Below, piece after piece: positions 14,518-24,294 of a DNA stretch of 40,879 nucleotides (the first letter of the stretch is position 1; every line of letters starts with the position of its first letter). Source of the DNA: an uncultured Eubacteriales bacterium (GTDB taxonomy: Bacteria > Bacillota > Clostridia > Oscillospirales > Acutalibacteraceae); the NCBI GenBank assembly GCA_934636435.1, contig CAKUAQ010000015.1, positions 1-40,879 on the forward strand, in the 5' to 3' direction. The position numbers and the translations under genes are program-made. Under the pieces are notes generated by a model. The model was not told the origin of the DNA. It saw only the letters and a list, made by a program, of their open reading frames with translations, and searched no databases.

Positions 14518-16788
14518 ATGAAAGTCTTTTACCGAGGCAATACTTGGCAGGAACAGGGCGACATCGCGGTGCTCTCCGGCGAGCAGGTTGGTCGTGAGGT
14601 CGACCGTGTTTGTGTAGAGAGGTTTGCCGATAAGGAACCCCGGGAGTCGGTCTTTATCCGACAGACTTATTATGATCATACGGCTTATCGGTCTGCGCAC
14701 ATTGTCTGCGCGGATGCAGACGCGGGCAAAGGGGTCGAGGTGCCGATTGTACAGAAAACGGCGGATGCGGTCAAATTTGCACTGCCACAGAAGAATGGTA
14801 TTTATCGCGTGATGCTGTACGGCGGCGATCGACTGCTCGGAACTGAGATTCTGAATTTGCCCGTGCTGCAAACGGTGCTGGGCGATGCCGGAGATAGCAC
14901 CGCGCCGGGTGGTTTGCTGCGGGTGGCCGGTCCCTGTCTTTGCCCGCCGGGTGCGCCGTATGCACCGCGGCTGTGCCTGAAGAATGAGAATGGGACATTT
15001 ATTCTGCTTCCCGCGGAACAGGATTCGCCGTATATGCTGACCTTCCGTCTGCCGGAGAATATGCCGTGCGGCGACTACGAGATCACGGTGCATAACGGAT
15101 TCGGAGATGGCCGGTGCTGGGCGGAGCCGCGGCGCTTTACCGTTGCACCCACGCCGGAGAGCCTGTGGCCGAAAGAGGTTTTCAATGTGTGCGATTACGG
15201 TGCAAAGGGCATCGGCGCATGGCACAACGATACCGCTGCAATCCTGAAAGCGGTACAGGCGGTACGGGAGAATGGCGGCGGCGTGCTGTATTTCCCGCAG
15301 GGCAATTATACGTTGGCTTTTCCGCTGGACATTCCGCAGAATGTGGAAATTCGTGGTGACGGACAGACAAAGACCTCTCTGGGCTTTTTGCCGTTTCTGT
15401 GGGATCTCGGCGAATTGCCGGAAAGGATGATCGGCCTGCACGGCAACGTGTACATCCATGACATGGATTTCAGCGGTTCGCGGGTTCGGGCGCTGTTTGG
15501 GGCACAAAATGCCCGCGGCATCCGTATTGAGCGGTGCTCAGTCGTGTTTGAAATCTATGCTGGCGGGCCGACGAATACCCTGTGCAAGGGCGAAGAATAC
15601 ACGGCATCGGAGCTCTATCGCGCGATCAGCAACGAGCTGAGCTTCTGGTATCATGCGTATTCACACACACCGGCACTTGTGCTGAGCTTTTCCGGATGCG
15701 AGGATCTGACCTTCTCCCATCTGCGTGTGCGTAGTGAGGGACTTGGTGCACACCAACTGTTCGGCTGCCACAACGTATTGTTGGAGCACACGGATTTTGG
15801 CGCGATATCGGGGGCGACTTCCTCGTGTATCAATGCAATGTTCCTGCATAACCGCTACCAATGCTGTACAGGGGTGAACGGCGATCGCGTGTTTTATGCC
15901 CATAATATCACCGAAAACCAGTTGACAAACAACCGCGAGCTGATGACAACGGACGGGCACGGCATTTACGGTTCATTTGACGGTAATGTGTTTGTCTGGG
16001 CATTGGATGATGAGGGTAGACGGTATCGTCTGAAATACGCCTTTCCGGACGGTAGTCTTGTCGGGATGCAGCTTTTGTTGTTGGAAGGCGCCGGAGCGGG
16101 ACAGGCACGTCGGATTGTGGGAAATAGTGGTGATGAGATCGTTTTGTCGGATGCCTTCACGGTCGCACCCGTAAGCGGCGAAACTAAAGTCGTGATCTTT
16201 ATGCCTCGCTCCAATATGATCTTCTTTAGCAACCAGTATCAAAACGGGTCAGTGCTCCAATTTTATGGTACGCAGCTCAATACCGTGGTCGATAGTCAAC
16301 AGATGAAAAAGGTCAAGGGCATTGTGTCGCGTGGATACTATGTATATAGCTCATTACAGCCCAACTGGTACAATTCATTCTGCGCCAACCGATTTTCGGA
16401 CAACACCTATTTTGACCGTCTGGGGATGTTCAAGGACACATATTCCGGTGGAGATCGGCCGGAATACGGTTTGTTTTTGTTGGGCAACGGGGCGACGACA
16501 AATCTGCAAAAGGATGTTCTTGTGCGTCGCAATGTATTCGAGGATGGGTACTGTATCCGGCTGTCCGGCCCCAATAAATTCCGGTGTGATCCGTGGAACG
16601 GAGCAATTGTACAGAGTAACCGGATTGGCGGCGCATTCACGGGTGTCGGGGTGTCGGTCGATGGCGACGGCACATACATCACGGATAATGTATTTGAGAA
16701 TGTGGAGACCGAAATCGACTGTTCCGATAGTGTCGATCCGGGAAAACGTAACGCCGTAGGGGATCTGTGTCTGATCGTGCGGCAATGA
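14518..16788 (+). CDS. Cytosolic right-handed beta-helix protein (Pectate_lyase_3-like) with N-terminal Ig-like domains
   Basis: The start is ATG 14518 with GAGGAGGG upstream; the open frame extends further 5' but would overlap the preceding gene. The product has 756 residues and no signal peptide. Residues about 1-215 look like two IPT/Ig-like sandwiches (FYRGNTWQEQGDIAV, then APGGLLRVAG). A Pectate_lyase_3-type helix starts at VFNVCDYGAKG, with GGGVLYFPQGNYTL and EIRGDG. It is a clear paralogue of the exported proteins at 26648 and 29791, sharing AGAGQARRI, NNRELMTTDG and PNWYNSF. Members of this fold include lyases, GH28 and GH55; the exact activity is not assignable. An intracellular member of a family that is normally exported is unusual. 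Confidence 0.82.
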   Translation: MKVFYRGNTWQEQGDIAVLSGEQVGREVDRVCVERFADKEPRESVFIRQTYYDHTAYRSAHIVCADADAGKGVEVPIVQKTADAVKFALPQKNGIYRVMLYGGDRLLGTEILNLPVLQTVLGDAGDSTAPGGLLRVAGPCLCPPGAPYAPRLCLKNENGTFILLPAEQDSPYMLTFRLPENMPCGDYEITVHNGFGDGRCWAEPRRFTVAPTPESLWPKEVFNVCDYGAKGIGAWHNDTAAILKAVQAVRENGGGVLYFPQGNYTLAFPLDIPQNVEIRGDGQTKTSLGFLPFLWDLGELPERMIGLHGNVYIHDMDFSGSRVRALFGAQNARGIRIERCSVVFEIYAGGPTNTLCKGEEYTASELYRAISNELSFWYHAYSHTPALVLSFSGCEDLTFSHLRVRSEGLGAHQLFGCHNVLLEHTDFGAISGATSSCINAMFLHNRYQCCTGVNGDRVFYAHNITENQLTNNRELMTTDGHGIYGSFDGNVFVWALDDEGRRYRLKYAFPDGSLVGMQLLLLEGAGAGQARRIVGNSGDEIVLSDAFTVAPVSGETKVVIFMPRSNMIFFSNQYQNGSVLQFYGTQLNTVVDSQQMKKVKGIVSRGYYVYSSLQPNWYNSFCANRFSDNTYFDRLGMFKDTYSGGDRPEYGLFLLGNGATTNLQKDVLVRRNVFEDGYCIRLSGPNKFRCDPWNGAIVQSNRIGGAFTGVGVSVDGDGTYITDNVFENVETEIDCSDSVDPGKRNAVGDLCLIVRQ

Positions 16789-16805
16789 AAATGAAGGGAG
16801 CATCT

Positions 16806-18125
16806 ATGAAAGAGTTTTTTGAAGGTATCGGCAAAATTGTGTATCAGGGGCCGCAGAGCCGTGATCCCATGGCGTTTAAGTTTTACAATCCGGATGCACT
16901 CGTTCTTGGTAAACCCATGAAGGAGCATCTGCCGTTTGCCATGGCGTGGTGGCACGCTTTGGGTGCGAACGGTGTGGATATGTTTGGCCGCGGCACGGCG
17001 GATAAGAGCTTTGGCTGTGCGCCGGGGACGATGGAGCACGCATATGCCAAGGTGGAGGCGGGCTTTGAATTGATGCAGAAGCTCGGGATCCGGTATTTCT
17101 GCTTCCACGATGTGGATTTGGTGCCGGAGGCGGAGAATATCCGTGAAACAAACCGCCGTCTGGATGAGATCACCGATCGGATTTTGGGAAAAATGCAGGA
17201 GACCGGGATCCGTTGCCTGTGGGGCACGGCGAATATGTTCGGCCATCCGCGCTATATGAATGGCGCGGGATCAACGAATTCGGCGGATGTGTTTGCGTTT
17301 GCAGCGGCACAGGTGAAAAAAGCGCTGGATCTCACGGTAAAACTCGGTGGGCGAGGCTATGTGTTTTGGGGCGGCCGTGAGGGATATGAAACGCTACTGA
17401 ATACCGATGTCCGATTTGAGCAGGACAACATTGCCCGCTTAATGCATATGGCTGTTGACTACGGCCGAAAGATCGGTTTTACAGGTGATTTTTATATCGA
17501 GCCGAAGCCGAAAGAGCCGATGAAGCATCAGTATGACTACGATGCAGCGACGGCGATTGGATTTTTGCGTCAATACGGATTGGATAAGGATTTTAAGCTG
17601 AATATTGAAGCCAATCATGCCACTCTTGCCGGACACACCTTTGAGCATGAACTGCGGATTGCGGCGATGAACGGGATGCTCGGCAGCATTGACGCCAACC
17701 AGGGCGACCCTCAGCTGGGATGGGACACGGATGAATTCCCGTTTGACGCGTATGCGGCGACGTTTGCGATGCTGGAGGTGCTGCGCGCGGGCGGGCTGAC
17801 CGGCGGATTGAATTTCGATGCCAAGAACCGCCGTCCGAGCTATACTTCCGAAGATTTGTTCAAAGGGTTTATTCTGGGGATGGATACGTTTGCCCTCGGT
17901 CTGCGCAATGCCGCTCGAATCCTGGAGGACGGACGTCTGGATGCTTTTGTCAAGGCTCGGTATGCAAGCTACACCACCGGTATCGGCAAAAAGATTGCAG
18001 ACAGAACGGTTACGCTGGAGGAGTTGGCTGCCTATGCCGATACGATGGGTTCGCCCGCATTGCCGGGCAGCGGTGACCAGGAAGGGCTACAGAGCATCGT
18101 CAACACGATTATGTTTGGGGTGTGA
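16806..18125 (+). CDS. xylA: Xylose isomerase
   Basis: Start ATG 16806 gives 439 residues, the normal XylA length; the longer frame starts inside the previous gene. All hallmark segments are present: the catalytic His region FCFHDVDLVPE, VFWGGREGYETLLNTD, the metal-ligand stretch FYIEPKPKEPMKHQYDYD, NIEANHATLAGHTFEHE and GSIDANQGD. It converts D-xylose to D-xylulose in the cytosol and feeds the adjacent kinase. The stop lies 2 bp before the xylB ATG. Its presence inside the glycosidase operon is the best single clue that the substrate contains D-xylose. Confidence 0.97.
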   Translation: MKEFFEGIGKIVYQGPQSRDPMAFKFYNPDALVLGKPMKEHLPFAMAWWHALGANGVDMFGRGTADKSFGCAPGTMEHAYAKVEAGFELMQKLGIRYFCFHDVDLVPEAENIRETNRRLDEITDRILGKMQETGIRCLWGTANMFGHPRYMNGAGSTNSADVFAFAAAQVKKALDLTVKLGGRGYVFWGGREGYETLLNTDVRFEQDNIARLMHMAVDYGRKIGFTGDFYIEPKPKEPMKHQYDYDAATAIGFLRQYGLDKDFKLNIEANHATLAGHTFEHELRIAAMNGMLGSIDANQGDPQLGWDTDEFPFDAYAATFAMLEVLRAGGLTGGLNFDAKNRRPSYTSEDLFKGFILGMDTFALGLRNAARILEDGRLDAFVKARYASYTTGIGKKIADRTVTLEELAAYADTMGSPALPGSGDQEGLQSIVNTIMFGV

Positions 18126-18127
18126 GG

Positions 18128-19579
18128 ATGGGGCTGTATATCGGTTTGGATTTGGGTACGTCCTCGCTCAAGGGGCTGCTCGTTGACCGTGAGGGGCACA
18201 TCCTGCGCGAGGCGGCGGAAAGCTATGCCGTGCGGTATCCGCAACCGGGCTGGAGCGAGCAGAACCCTGCGGATTGGGAGTGCGCTATGGGGCGGGTGCT
18301 CCATACACTGGCGGACGGTTATGCCGAAGAAGTGCGCGGCATCGCTGTCGGCGGACAGATGCACGGGTTGGTCGCGCTGGATGCGGAGGGGCGGGTCATC
18401 CGACCCTGCATCCTGTGGAATGACGGCCGAACGGAAAAGCAAACTGCCTGGTTGAATGAAACAATCGGCCGTGCGCGGCTGTCCGCACTGACCGGCAACA
18501 TCGCATTTGCAGGATTTACCTTACCGAAGCTGCTGTGGTTGCGGGAAAATGAGCCGGAAAACTATGCGCGGATCGCCAGGGTGATGCTACCGAAGGATTA
18601 TCTGGTCTATCAGTTGACGGGTAAGCTTTCTTCAGACTATTCCGATGCCTCCGGGACATTGCTGCTTGACGTGGAGCACCGCTGTTGGTCGGCAGAGATG
18701 TGTCGGATTTGCGGTATCAGTGAAGAATGGCTGCCGCCGCTGCATGAGAGCTTTGCACCGATCGGTTTGGCCTTGCCGCGTTTCAACCTGCCACAGGCGA
18801 CGGTTTGTGCCGGAGCAGGCGATAATGCCGCCGCAGCTGTCGGTACCGGTACGGTGGAAGATGGGACGTGCAGCATCAGCTTGGGAACGAGCGGGACACT
18901 GTTTCTTCCGGAGGATCGCTTTTCTGTAGATCCGGAGAATGCGCTGCACAGCTTTGCGCATGCCAATGGGCGTTATCATCGGATGGGTTGCATTCTGTCG
19001 GCTGCTTCCTGTCGCCGTTGGTGGCTGGAGGAAGTGTTGGGAACGGACGATTATGCCGCCGACGAGGCGAGAATTGCTGCGGTTGATACCGGTGATGTGG
19101 TATTCCTGCCATATTTGATGGGAGAGCGCTGTCCGTATAATGATACCTCGCTGCGCGGAGCGTTTCTCGGTCTTTCGGCGGACACAACGCGTGCACAGAT
19201 GAGCCGCGCCGTGATGGAGGGTGTGGCATTTGCCCTGCGCGACTGCTTGGCGGTTGCGCAGGCGGATGGAGCAGCTCTTTCGGCAGCCACACTATGTGGC
19301 GGTGGAGCCAAAAGTGCGGCATGGCGGCAGATTCTGTCCGATGTGCTGGAACTGCCGGTCGCGCTACCCGAAACGGAGCAGGGTCCGAGTTTCGGGGCAG
19401 CGATGCTTGCAATGGTTGGCTGCGGGGAGTATCCCACGGTAGAAGTGGCGGCACGGCGGATTGTCCGTAAGAGCGTTGTCGCCAGGCCGCAGCCGCAGCA
19501 CGTTGCGCAGTATGCGGAGCGTTATGCCCGTTATCGGAAATTTGGACAGCGGCTATATTCGCTCACTCCGATTGGGTGA
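18128..19579 (+). CDS. xylB: Xylulokinase (FGGY family)
   Basis: Start ATG 18128 (MGLYIGLDLGTSS) is chosen; an in-frame GTG at 18122 would overlap the xylA stop. The product has 483 residues, a normal FGGY length. The N-terminal ATPase loop GLDLGTSSLKG, the substrate motif VGGQMHGLVAL, the WNDGRT segment, the C-terminal SLGTSGTL loop and GGGAKS are all visible. It phosphorylates D-xylulose to xylulose-5-phosphate for the pentose phosphate pathway. It is directly coupled to xylA. Confidence 0.95.
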   Translation: MGLYIGLDLGTSSLKGLLVDREGHILREAAESYAVRYPQPGWSEQNPADWECAMGRVLHTLADGYAEEVRGIAVGGQMHGLVALDAEGRVIRPCILWNDGRTEKQTAWLNETIGRARLSALTGNIAFAGFTLPKLLWLRENEPENYARIARVMLPKDYLVYQLTGKLSSDYSDASGTLLLDVEHRCWSAEMCRICGISEEWLPPLHESFAPIGLALPRFNLPQATVCAGAGDNAAAAVGTGTVEDGTCSISLGTSGTLFLPEDRFSVDPENALHSFAHANGRYHRMGCILSAASCRRWWLEEVLGTDDYAADEARIAAVDTGDVVFLPYLMGERCPYNDTSLRGAFLGLSADTTRAQMSRAVMEGVAFALRDCLAVAQADGAALSAATLCGGGAKSAAWRQILSDVLELPVALPETEQGPSFGAAMLAMVGCGEYPTVEVAARRIVRKSVVARPQPQHVAQYAERYARYRKFGQRLYSLTPIG

Positions 19580-19606
19580 GCCGGTCGTCGGAAAGGGGCT
19601 GTACAG

Positions 19607-20461
19607 GTGGGATACCTTCTGTTGTTTTCCGATATAGCTGTGGTGGTGCTGCAAAACGCACTGCAAAATGCCTTGGGCATCCGGGTGCTTAAAACGGGTG
19701 CCGATGTATACCGTTTTAATGCGTATACCTATGTGGTTTGCGTTGCGGCTTTTGCGGCTCTGGCGATCGGCAGACCGATTTCCTTATACAGCCTGGTGCT
19801 TGGATCGGTCTTTGGACTGCTCACCGTGCTGGCAGGTGTTTGTAAGATCAAAGCGCTGGCGGCCGGTCCGATGCATATGACCGTTCTGATCACCACATCG
19901 TCCATGATTATTCCGTCCTTGGCGGGCGTGGTATGGTTCGGCGAGCCGCTGCGCATCGAAAAACTGATCGCTACGGTGGCGTTGATCGTGTTTTTGTTTT
20001 TCTCACTGGATTGGGGCAAGGGCAACGGCCGCTCGACAAACGGGCCGTGGCTGTGGGCTTGTGTAGTGGCTTTTTTCTCTATGGGCGGTATCGGCGTTTT
20101 GCAAAAGATTCATCAGTTCTCCTCGCACAAGAATGAGCTGTTTGGATTTTTGGCGTGTTCCTTTCTGCTATCGTTTGTCTACGCATGGATCGCATCGCGG
20201 CGCAGTGCGGTCACGATCCGCCCGGAACGCCGCGTAATAGTGCCTGTGCTGCTTTCGGGGCTGTTTTCATTCATCATGAATTATTGGGGGTTAAAGCTGT
20301 CCGGTATGCTTCCCAGTCAGATTTATTTCTCGTTGCTCAACGGCAGTGCGATCGTGCTTAGTTCCCTTTGCGCAGTGGTGATCTTCAAGGAGCGGGTATC
20401 CCGCAGGCAGATCATTGGTCTGGTCGGTGGTGTTGTATCGTTGGTGGTGCTTTGCCTGTGA
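19607..20461 (+). CDS. EamA/DMT-superfamily transporter
   Basis: The start is GTG 19607, with AAAGGGG upstream. The product has 284 residues and about ten hydrophobic segments in two homologous halves, typical of EamA-type drug/metabolite transporters. The conserved second-half ending (PSQIYFSLLNGSAIVLSS, then FKERVSRRQIIGLVGGVVSL) is present. DMT relatives include glucose/rhamnose uptake proteins and exporters, so direction and substrate are open. In this operon it could import a monosaccharide or export an unused one. A second, truncated EamA gene lies at 32296-32685, also beside a deacetylase. Confidence 0.85.
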   Translation: MGYLLLFSDIAVVVLQNALQNALGIRVLKTGADVYRFNAYTYVVCVAAFAALAIGRPISLYSLVLGSVFGLLTVLAGVCKIKALAAGPMHMTVLITTSSMIIPSLAGVVWFGEPLRIEKLIATVALIVFLFFSLDWGKGNGRSTNGPWLWACVVAFFSMGGIGVLQKIHQFSSHKNELFGFLACSFLLSFVYAWIASRRSAVTIRPERRVIVPVLLSGLFSFIMNYWGLKLSGMLPSQIYFSLLNGSAIVLSSLCAVVIFKERVSRRQIIGLVGGVVSLVVLCL

Positions 20462-20494
20462 GGCGGCACACCGGAACGGATGGAAAGGAGAGAT

Positions 20495-22270
20495 ATGCCG
20501 ATGGATGAGGTATACGAGGATATCGTGGTGGTCGGCGGCGGGATGTCCGGGATCTGTGCGGCGCTGGCGGCGGCCAGACGCGGCTGCCGGGTGGCACTGG
20601 TACAGGACCGCCCGGTGCTGGGCGGCAATGCCTCCAGCGAGGTGCGTATGCACATTGTCGGGGCCACACGGCACGGAAAACGGAAGAATCTGCGGGAAAC
20701 CGGCCTGATCGAGGAGATTCTGCTGGAAAATAAATACCGGAACCCGGAGCATTCCTACGGATTGTTCGACACATTACTTTGGGAAGTTGTGCGCAACGAG
20801 CCGACGCTGACGTTATACCTGAATACCTATATTCGCCGTGTGGAAATGGATGGTGCGCGAATCTGCGCCGTTATCGGTGAACAGAGCACAACCGAAAAAG
20901 CGCTGCGTTTTTCGGCAAAAATCTTTATTGATTGCACCGGCGACGGTTCTGTTGCCTTCAAAGCAGGCGCCGGGTTTATGCTCGGTCGCGAGAGCCGGGA
21001 GCAGTTTGGGGAGCCGAATGCGGTTGAGCATGCGGATCGGGTGACGATGGGCAATTCCATTCAATTTCGCAGTTTGGATGCCGGGCATCCGGTACCGTTT
21101 GTGCGCCCGGAGTGGGCGTATGATTATGCACAGGCGGACTGGGCAAAAAGGCAGTCGTGGGTCGAGATTACCAGCGGTTATTGGTGGCTGGAGCTTGGCG
21201 GAACAGAACTGGATTGTGTGGCGGATGCCGAGCTGACGCGCGACGAGATGCTGCGGATCCTGTTTGGAATTTGGGACTACATCAAGAATCATTCCGCCAG
21301 GAAAAAGGAAGCGGAGAGTTTATACCTTGACTGGGTTTCCTTTCTGCCTGCCAAGCGGGAGAGCCGAAGAATTATCGGAGACTATGTACTGACGGAGAAC
21401 GATGTGCTGGAGAATCGCCGGTTTCCCGATGCGATTGCATACGGCGGCTGGCATTTGGATTCTCACCGGCCGGAGGGATTTTACGCATTTATCCATAATC
21501 GACCGCAGAACGAGGATAAGGCTGTGCTGTTCGACGGAATCTACACGATCCCGTATCGGTCGATCTATGCGCGGGATGTGGAGAACCTGTATATCGGCGG
21601 GCGCATTCTGAGCGCTTCGCACCGGGCATTTTCTTCCTCGCGGGTCATGGCCACCTGCGCCGTGGAAGGAGAGGCTTGCGGTGTGGCGGCGGCTTTGGCT
21701 GTGCAGACGGATGTATTGCCGCGTGCGGTTGATGTGGCGCGGCTGCAACAGGAATTGCTGAAAAACGGCTGCTACATTCCCGGCGTGCGGAACACCGATG
21801 AAAACGATCTCGCCCGGCATGCCACGACTGTTGCCAGTTCATATGAGCCGGGGGCGCCGGCGGAAAATGTGATCAACGGGATTGCCCGCCCCGAAGGGGA
21901 GATCAGCAATCTTTGGCGCGCCGGAGCAGACGATAAACAGCCGTGGATCACTCTTCAATTTGATACGCCCTGCGCCGTCAAAACATTATTGCTGACCTTC
22001 GGTGCTGATTGGACCGAGGAAATCATGATCAGCCTGTCGCATTGGCATCATGTGCGGCAGAATCCCGGCGTCCCGGCCACGCTCGCGCGTGATTTTACGG
22101 TGGAGTACTTGCTTGGCGGGACGGTGGTGCGGCAGGAGCGGGTGCGGGACAATCACCAGCGTCGATGCACGCTGCACCCGGAGGTACAGTGCGATGCGAT
22201 TCGCATAATGGTTGAGTTGATGCATGGCGATGCACCGGCGGCCATTGCGGAAGTGAGGGTATATGCATGA
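20495..22270 (+). CDS. FAD-dependent oxidoreductase with C-terminal discoidin (F5/8 type C)-like domain
   Basis: ATG 20495 (or 20501) is preferred to 20480, because AAGGAG at 20485-20490 precedes both. The product has 591 residues. The dinucleotide motif VVGGGMSG (14-19 for the glycines) and the following LGGNASSEVR, then FIDCTGDG, are typical of the FAD_oxidored (PF12831) group. Residues about 435-591 match a discoidin-like sugar-binding sandwich (NVINGIA, PWITLQFD, then IAEVRVY). No signal peptide, so cytosolic. The group is common in glycan loci and is thought to oxidise sugars or related molecules; the substrate is unknown. Its stop overlaps the next ATG. Confidence 0.88.
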   Translation: MPMDEVYEDIVVVGGGMSGICAALAAARRGCRVALVQDRPVLGGNASSEVRMHIVGATRHGKRKNLRETGLIEEILLENKYRNPEHSYGLFDTLLWEVVRNEPTLTLYLNTYIRRVEMDGARICAVIGEQSTTEKALRFSAKIFIDCTGDGSVAFKAGAGFMLGRESREQFGEPNAVEHADRVTMGNSIQFRSLDAGHPVPFVRPEWAYDYAQADWAKRQSWVEITSGYWWLELGGTELDCVADAELTRDEMLRILFGIWDYIKNHSARKKEAESLYLDWVSFLPAKRESRRIIGDYVLTENDVLENRRFPDAIAYGGWHLDSHRPEGFYAFIHNRPQNEDKAVLFDGIYTIPYRSIYARDVENLYIGGRILSASHRAFSSSRVMATCAVEGEACGVAAALAVQTDVLPRAVDVARLQQELLKNGCYIPGVRNTDENDLARHATTVASSYEPGAPAENVINGIARPEGEISNLWRAGADDKQPWITLQFDTPCAVKTLLLTFGADWTEEIMISLSHWHHVRQNPGVPATLARDFTVEYLLGGTVVRQERVRDNHQRRCTLHPEVQCDAIRIMVELMHGDAPAAIAEVRVYA

Positions 22271-24291
22271 ATGAGTATCAAGTAAACGCCGGAGAGATTG
22301 TCAGCGACAAGGGGCTGCCGTGGGCGCCGCGCTGGTTTTGCGACGGGCGGTTGGCGGTGCAGGTCGATGACGACGGTATCGGTCAGATCGACCATTTTGC
22401 GGCAGGCTCCAAGGGCAGCTACATTGTTTGTCGCCAGAGATTTTGGGGCGGAATGCGCTTTTTCGTCGTACAGAATGGTGTGCGGCGACAGATTATGCCG
22501 CGGCGCTGCCGGATATGGCCGTTTGGCTACACAGCCGAAACCGACTGTGGTGAATTCTCACTTTTTGTGGCGGATGGGTGCATTCTCTTTCGATTTCAGC
22601 CGAATGGGTGCCGGGCGTTTGAAGTACAGTTCTATGAGGAATTTCTGTTTGTGCCGGATAACTCCGACACGCCGGATATCCGCCTGCGCGGTCTGCCGCG
22701 CAAATGGATGTGTCCGGAGAACGACGGACGGACTGTGCGCTTTGCCTATCAGGAGGAGGGGTACGACGGCGGTTTGACCTTTGCGGCGAATCGGCCGCTC
22801 ACACTGCGGCAAACCGAAAAAAACCGCAAATATACCCTCTCGTTCGCACCGACCAATGAAGGGGTGACGGTCTGTCTGTCCCTGACCGGAAAGGTCATCG
22901 ACTACGATTCCGCCGTGGATGCGCAATGCAAACGGTATCGCGCCGTGGCCCAGCGGGCGCCGGTGCTGCATAGCGGTCGGCCGTTGCTGAATCAGTTTTT
23001 TGCGCTGGCGCCGCTGTATCACGAATCCCTGAAGGCCACCGACGTGCCGGGGGCGATCCGGGCGCAGTCCAGCCATTACTGGGTGTGGGGCTGGGACAGC
23101 ATGACATCCGGCGATGCCTGCTTCTACTGGGGCGATCTTACTTTCATTGAGCAGATGCTGGACTGCTTTATGCAGTATGCCGATGAGAGCGGCATCGCAC
23201 ACGCCTTCGACCGGGATATGCGTTGTGAGGGCTCCGCCCCCGCTCCGGCACAGGGGATGTATCTGACCCTGCTGGATCGCTACCGTATGGCCGGCGGAAA
23301 TGTGAGCAAGTACTACCCCTTTGCGGTGCGGCTGTTTGATCGGATCGTTGAGACCGAGGTCGACCGTACCGGGTTATGCTCCGGAACGTCGCTGTACCCC
23401 GATTTTCGTGAACTGATCGGCGAGAACGGGCGGGATATCAGCACATTCAATAACACGGTTTCCTATTGCGCGATTCGGGCGATGGCGCGGACCGCCCGAG
23501 CGGTCGGTGATGACCGGACGGCGGCCGCCGCCGAGGCGTTCGGGGATCGGATGCAAAAGAACTTTGATCCTGTGCTGTATAACGAGCGGGCGGGCTTTTT
23601 TGATTCCTCGGCAGAGATCGGCAGCGGTGTGCAGCGCGGTGTGCTGAGCAATAATGCGGTGAAATGGGAAAGCGACGATTGCCGCGATCTGGTCTGGCCG
23701 CGGGCGGAGGAATGTCTGCGGTTCTATGAGCGGGAGTTGGTCAGCCCGGCCGGGTTGCGCCCGCTGCCCGAAAATAGCACCGCCTACGACGCGGATGCCA
23801 ACCAGCTCCATTGCTGGTGGGCGGTGATGAGTGAGTTCTATATTCGCCTCATCAACGGATTGGATCACCCGCAATTGATCCGGCAGTATTGCGGGTGGCT
23901 GGAATACTGGTCCGAGCGGCTGATGATCCCGGAGGGGATCGACTGTTACAGCGGCCGGGCAGATGTTCCGTTCGATTGCTGGAACGCCATGAGCGGTATA
24001 TGGCAGGGCTACAATATCCGCGGTTTTTACAATGCGGTTGTGCATGGTGTGGTAGGAGTCGGCTTTGATGGGGACGGGATGCGGCTGTATCCGTATTCCG
24101 GTGAGGAAATGCAGCTGGATAACCTGCATTTCGGGGCGCGCACGTTTTCGATCCGGATGTGCGACAGCGGTCCGCGCATCCGATCGGTGACGCTGAACGG
24201 AGAACCGCTCGGTGCGGTGGACACCATTCCCTACGGGCGGATGCAGGCGACCAATGCGGTCACGGTTGTGCGCGGCCCGGCGGAGGAATAA
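22267..24291 (+). CDS. Putative (alpha/alpha)6-barrel glycosidase (six-hairpin type)
   Basis: The product has 674 residues, without signal peptide. An N-terminal beta-sandwich (about 1-230) is followed by a helical barrel with conserved aromatic and acidic motifs: HYWVWGWDSM (candidate acid region), FDRDMRCEGSAPAP, YDADANQLHCWW and NAMSGIWQG near the end. This layout matches six-hairpin glycosidases such as GH63, GH78 and relatives, but I cannot fix the family. The start ATG overlaps the FAD gene stop by 4 bp; the deacetylase starts 3 bp after its stop. Likely a cytosolic exo-glycosidase for a side-chain sugar. Confidence 0.72.
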   Translation: MNEYQVNAGEIVSDKGLPWAPRWFCDGRLAVQVDDDGIGQIDHFAAGSKGSYIVCRQRFWGGMRFFVVQNGVRRQIMPRRCRIWPFGYTAETDCGEFSLFVADGCILFRFQPNGCRAFEVQFYEEFLFVPDNSDTPDIRLRGLPRKWMCPENDGRTVRFAYQEEGYDGGLTFAANRPLTLRQTEKNRKYTLSFAPTNEGVTVCLSLTGKVIDYDSAVDAQCKRYRAVAQRAPVLHSGRPLLNQFFALAPLYHESLKATDVPGAIRAQSSHYWVWGWDSMTSGDACFYWGDLTFIEQMLDCFMQYADESGIAHAFDRDMRCEGSAPAPAQGMYLTLLDRYRMAGGNVSKYYPFAVRLFDRIVETEVDRTGLCSGTSLYPDFRELIGENGRDISTFNNTVSYCAIRAMARTARAVGDDRTAAAAEAFGDRMQKNFDPVLYNERAGFFDSSAEIGSGVQRGVLSNNAVKWESDDCRDLVWPRAEECLRFYERELVSPAGLRPLPENSTAYDADANQLHCWWAVMSEFYIRLINGLDHPQLIRQYCGWLEYWSERLMIPEGIDCYSGRADVPFDCWNAMSGIWQGYNIRGFYNAVVHGVVGVGFDGDGMRLYPYSGEEMQLDNLHFGARTFSIRMCDSGPRIRSVTLNGEPLGAVDTIPYGRMQATNAVTVVRGPAEE

Positions 24292-24294
24292 ACG

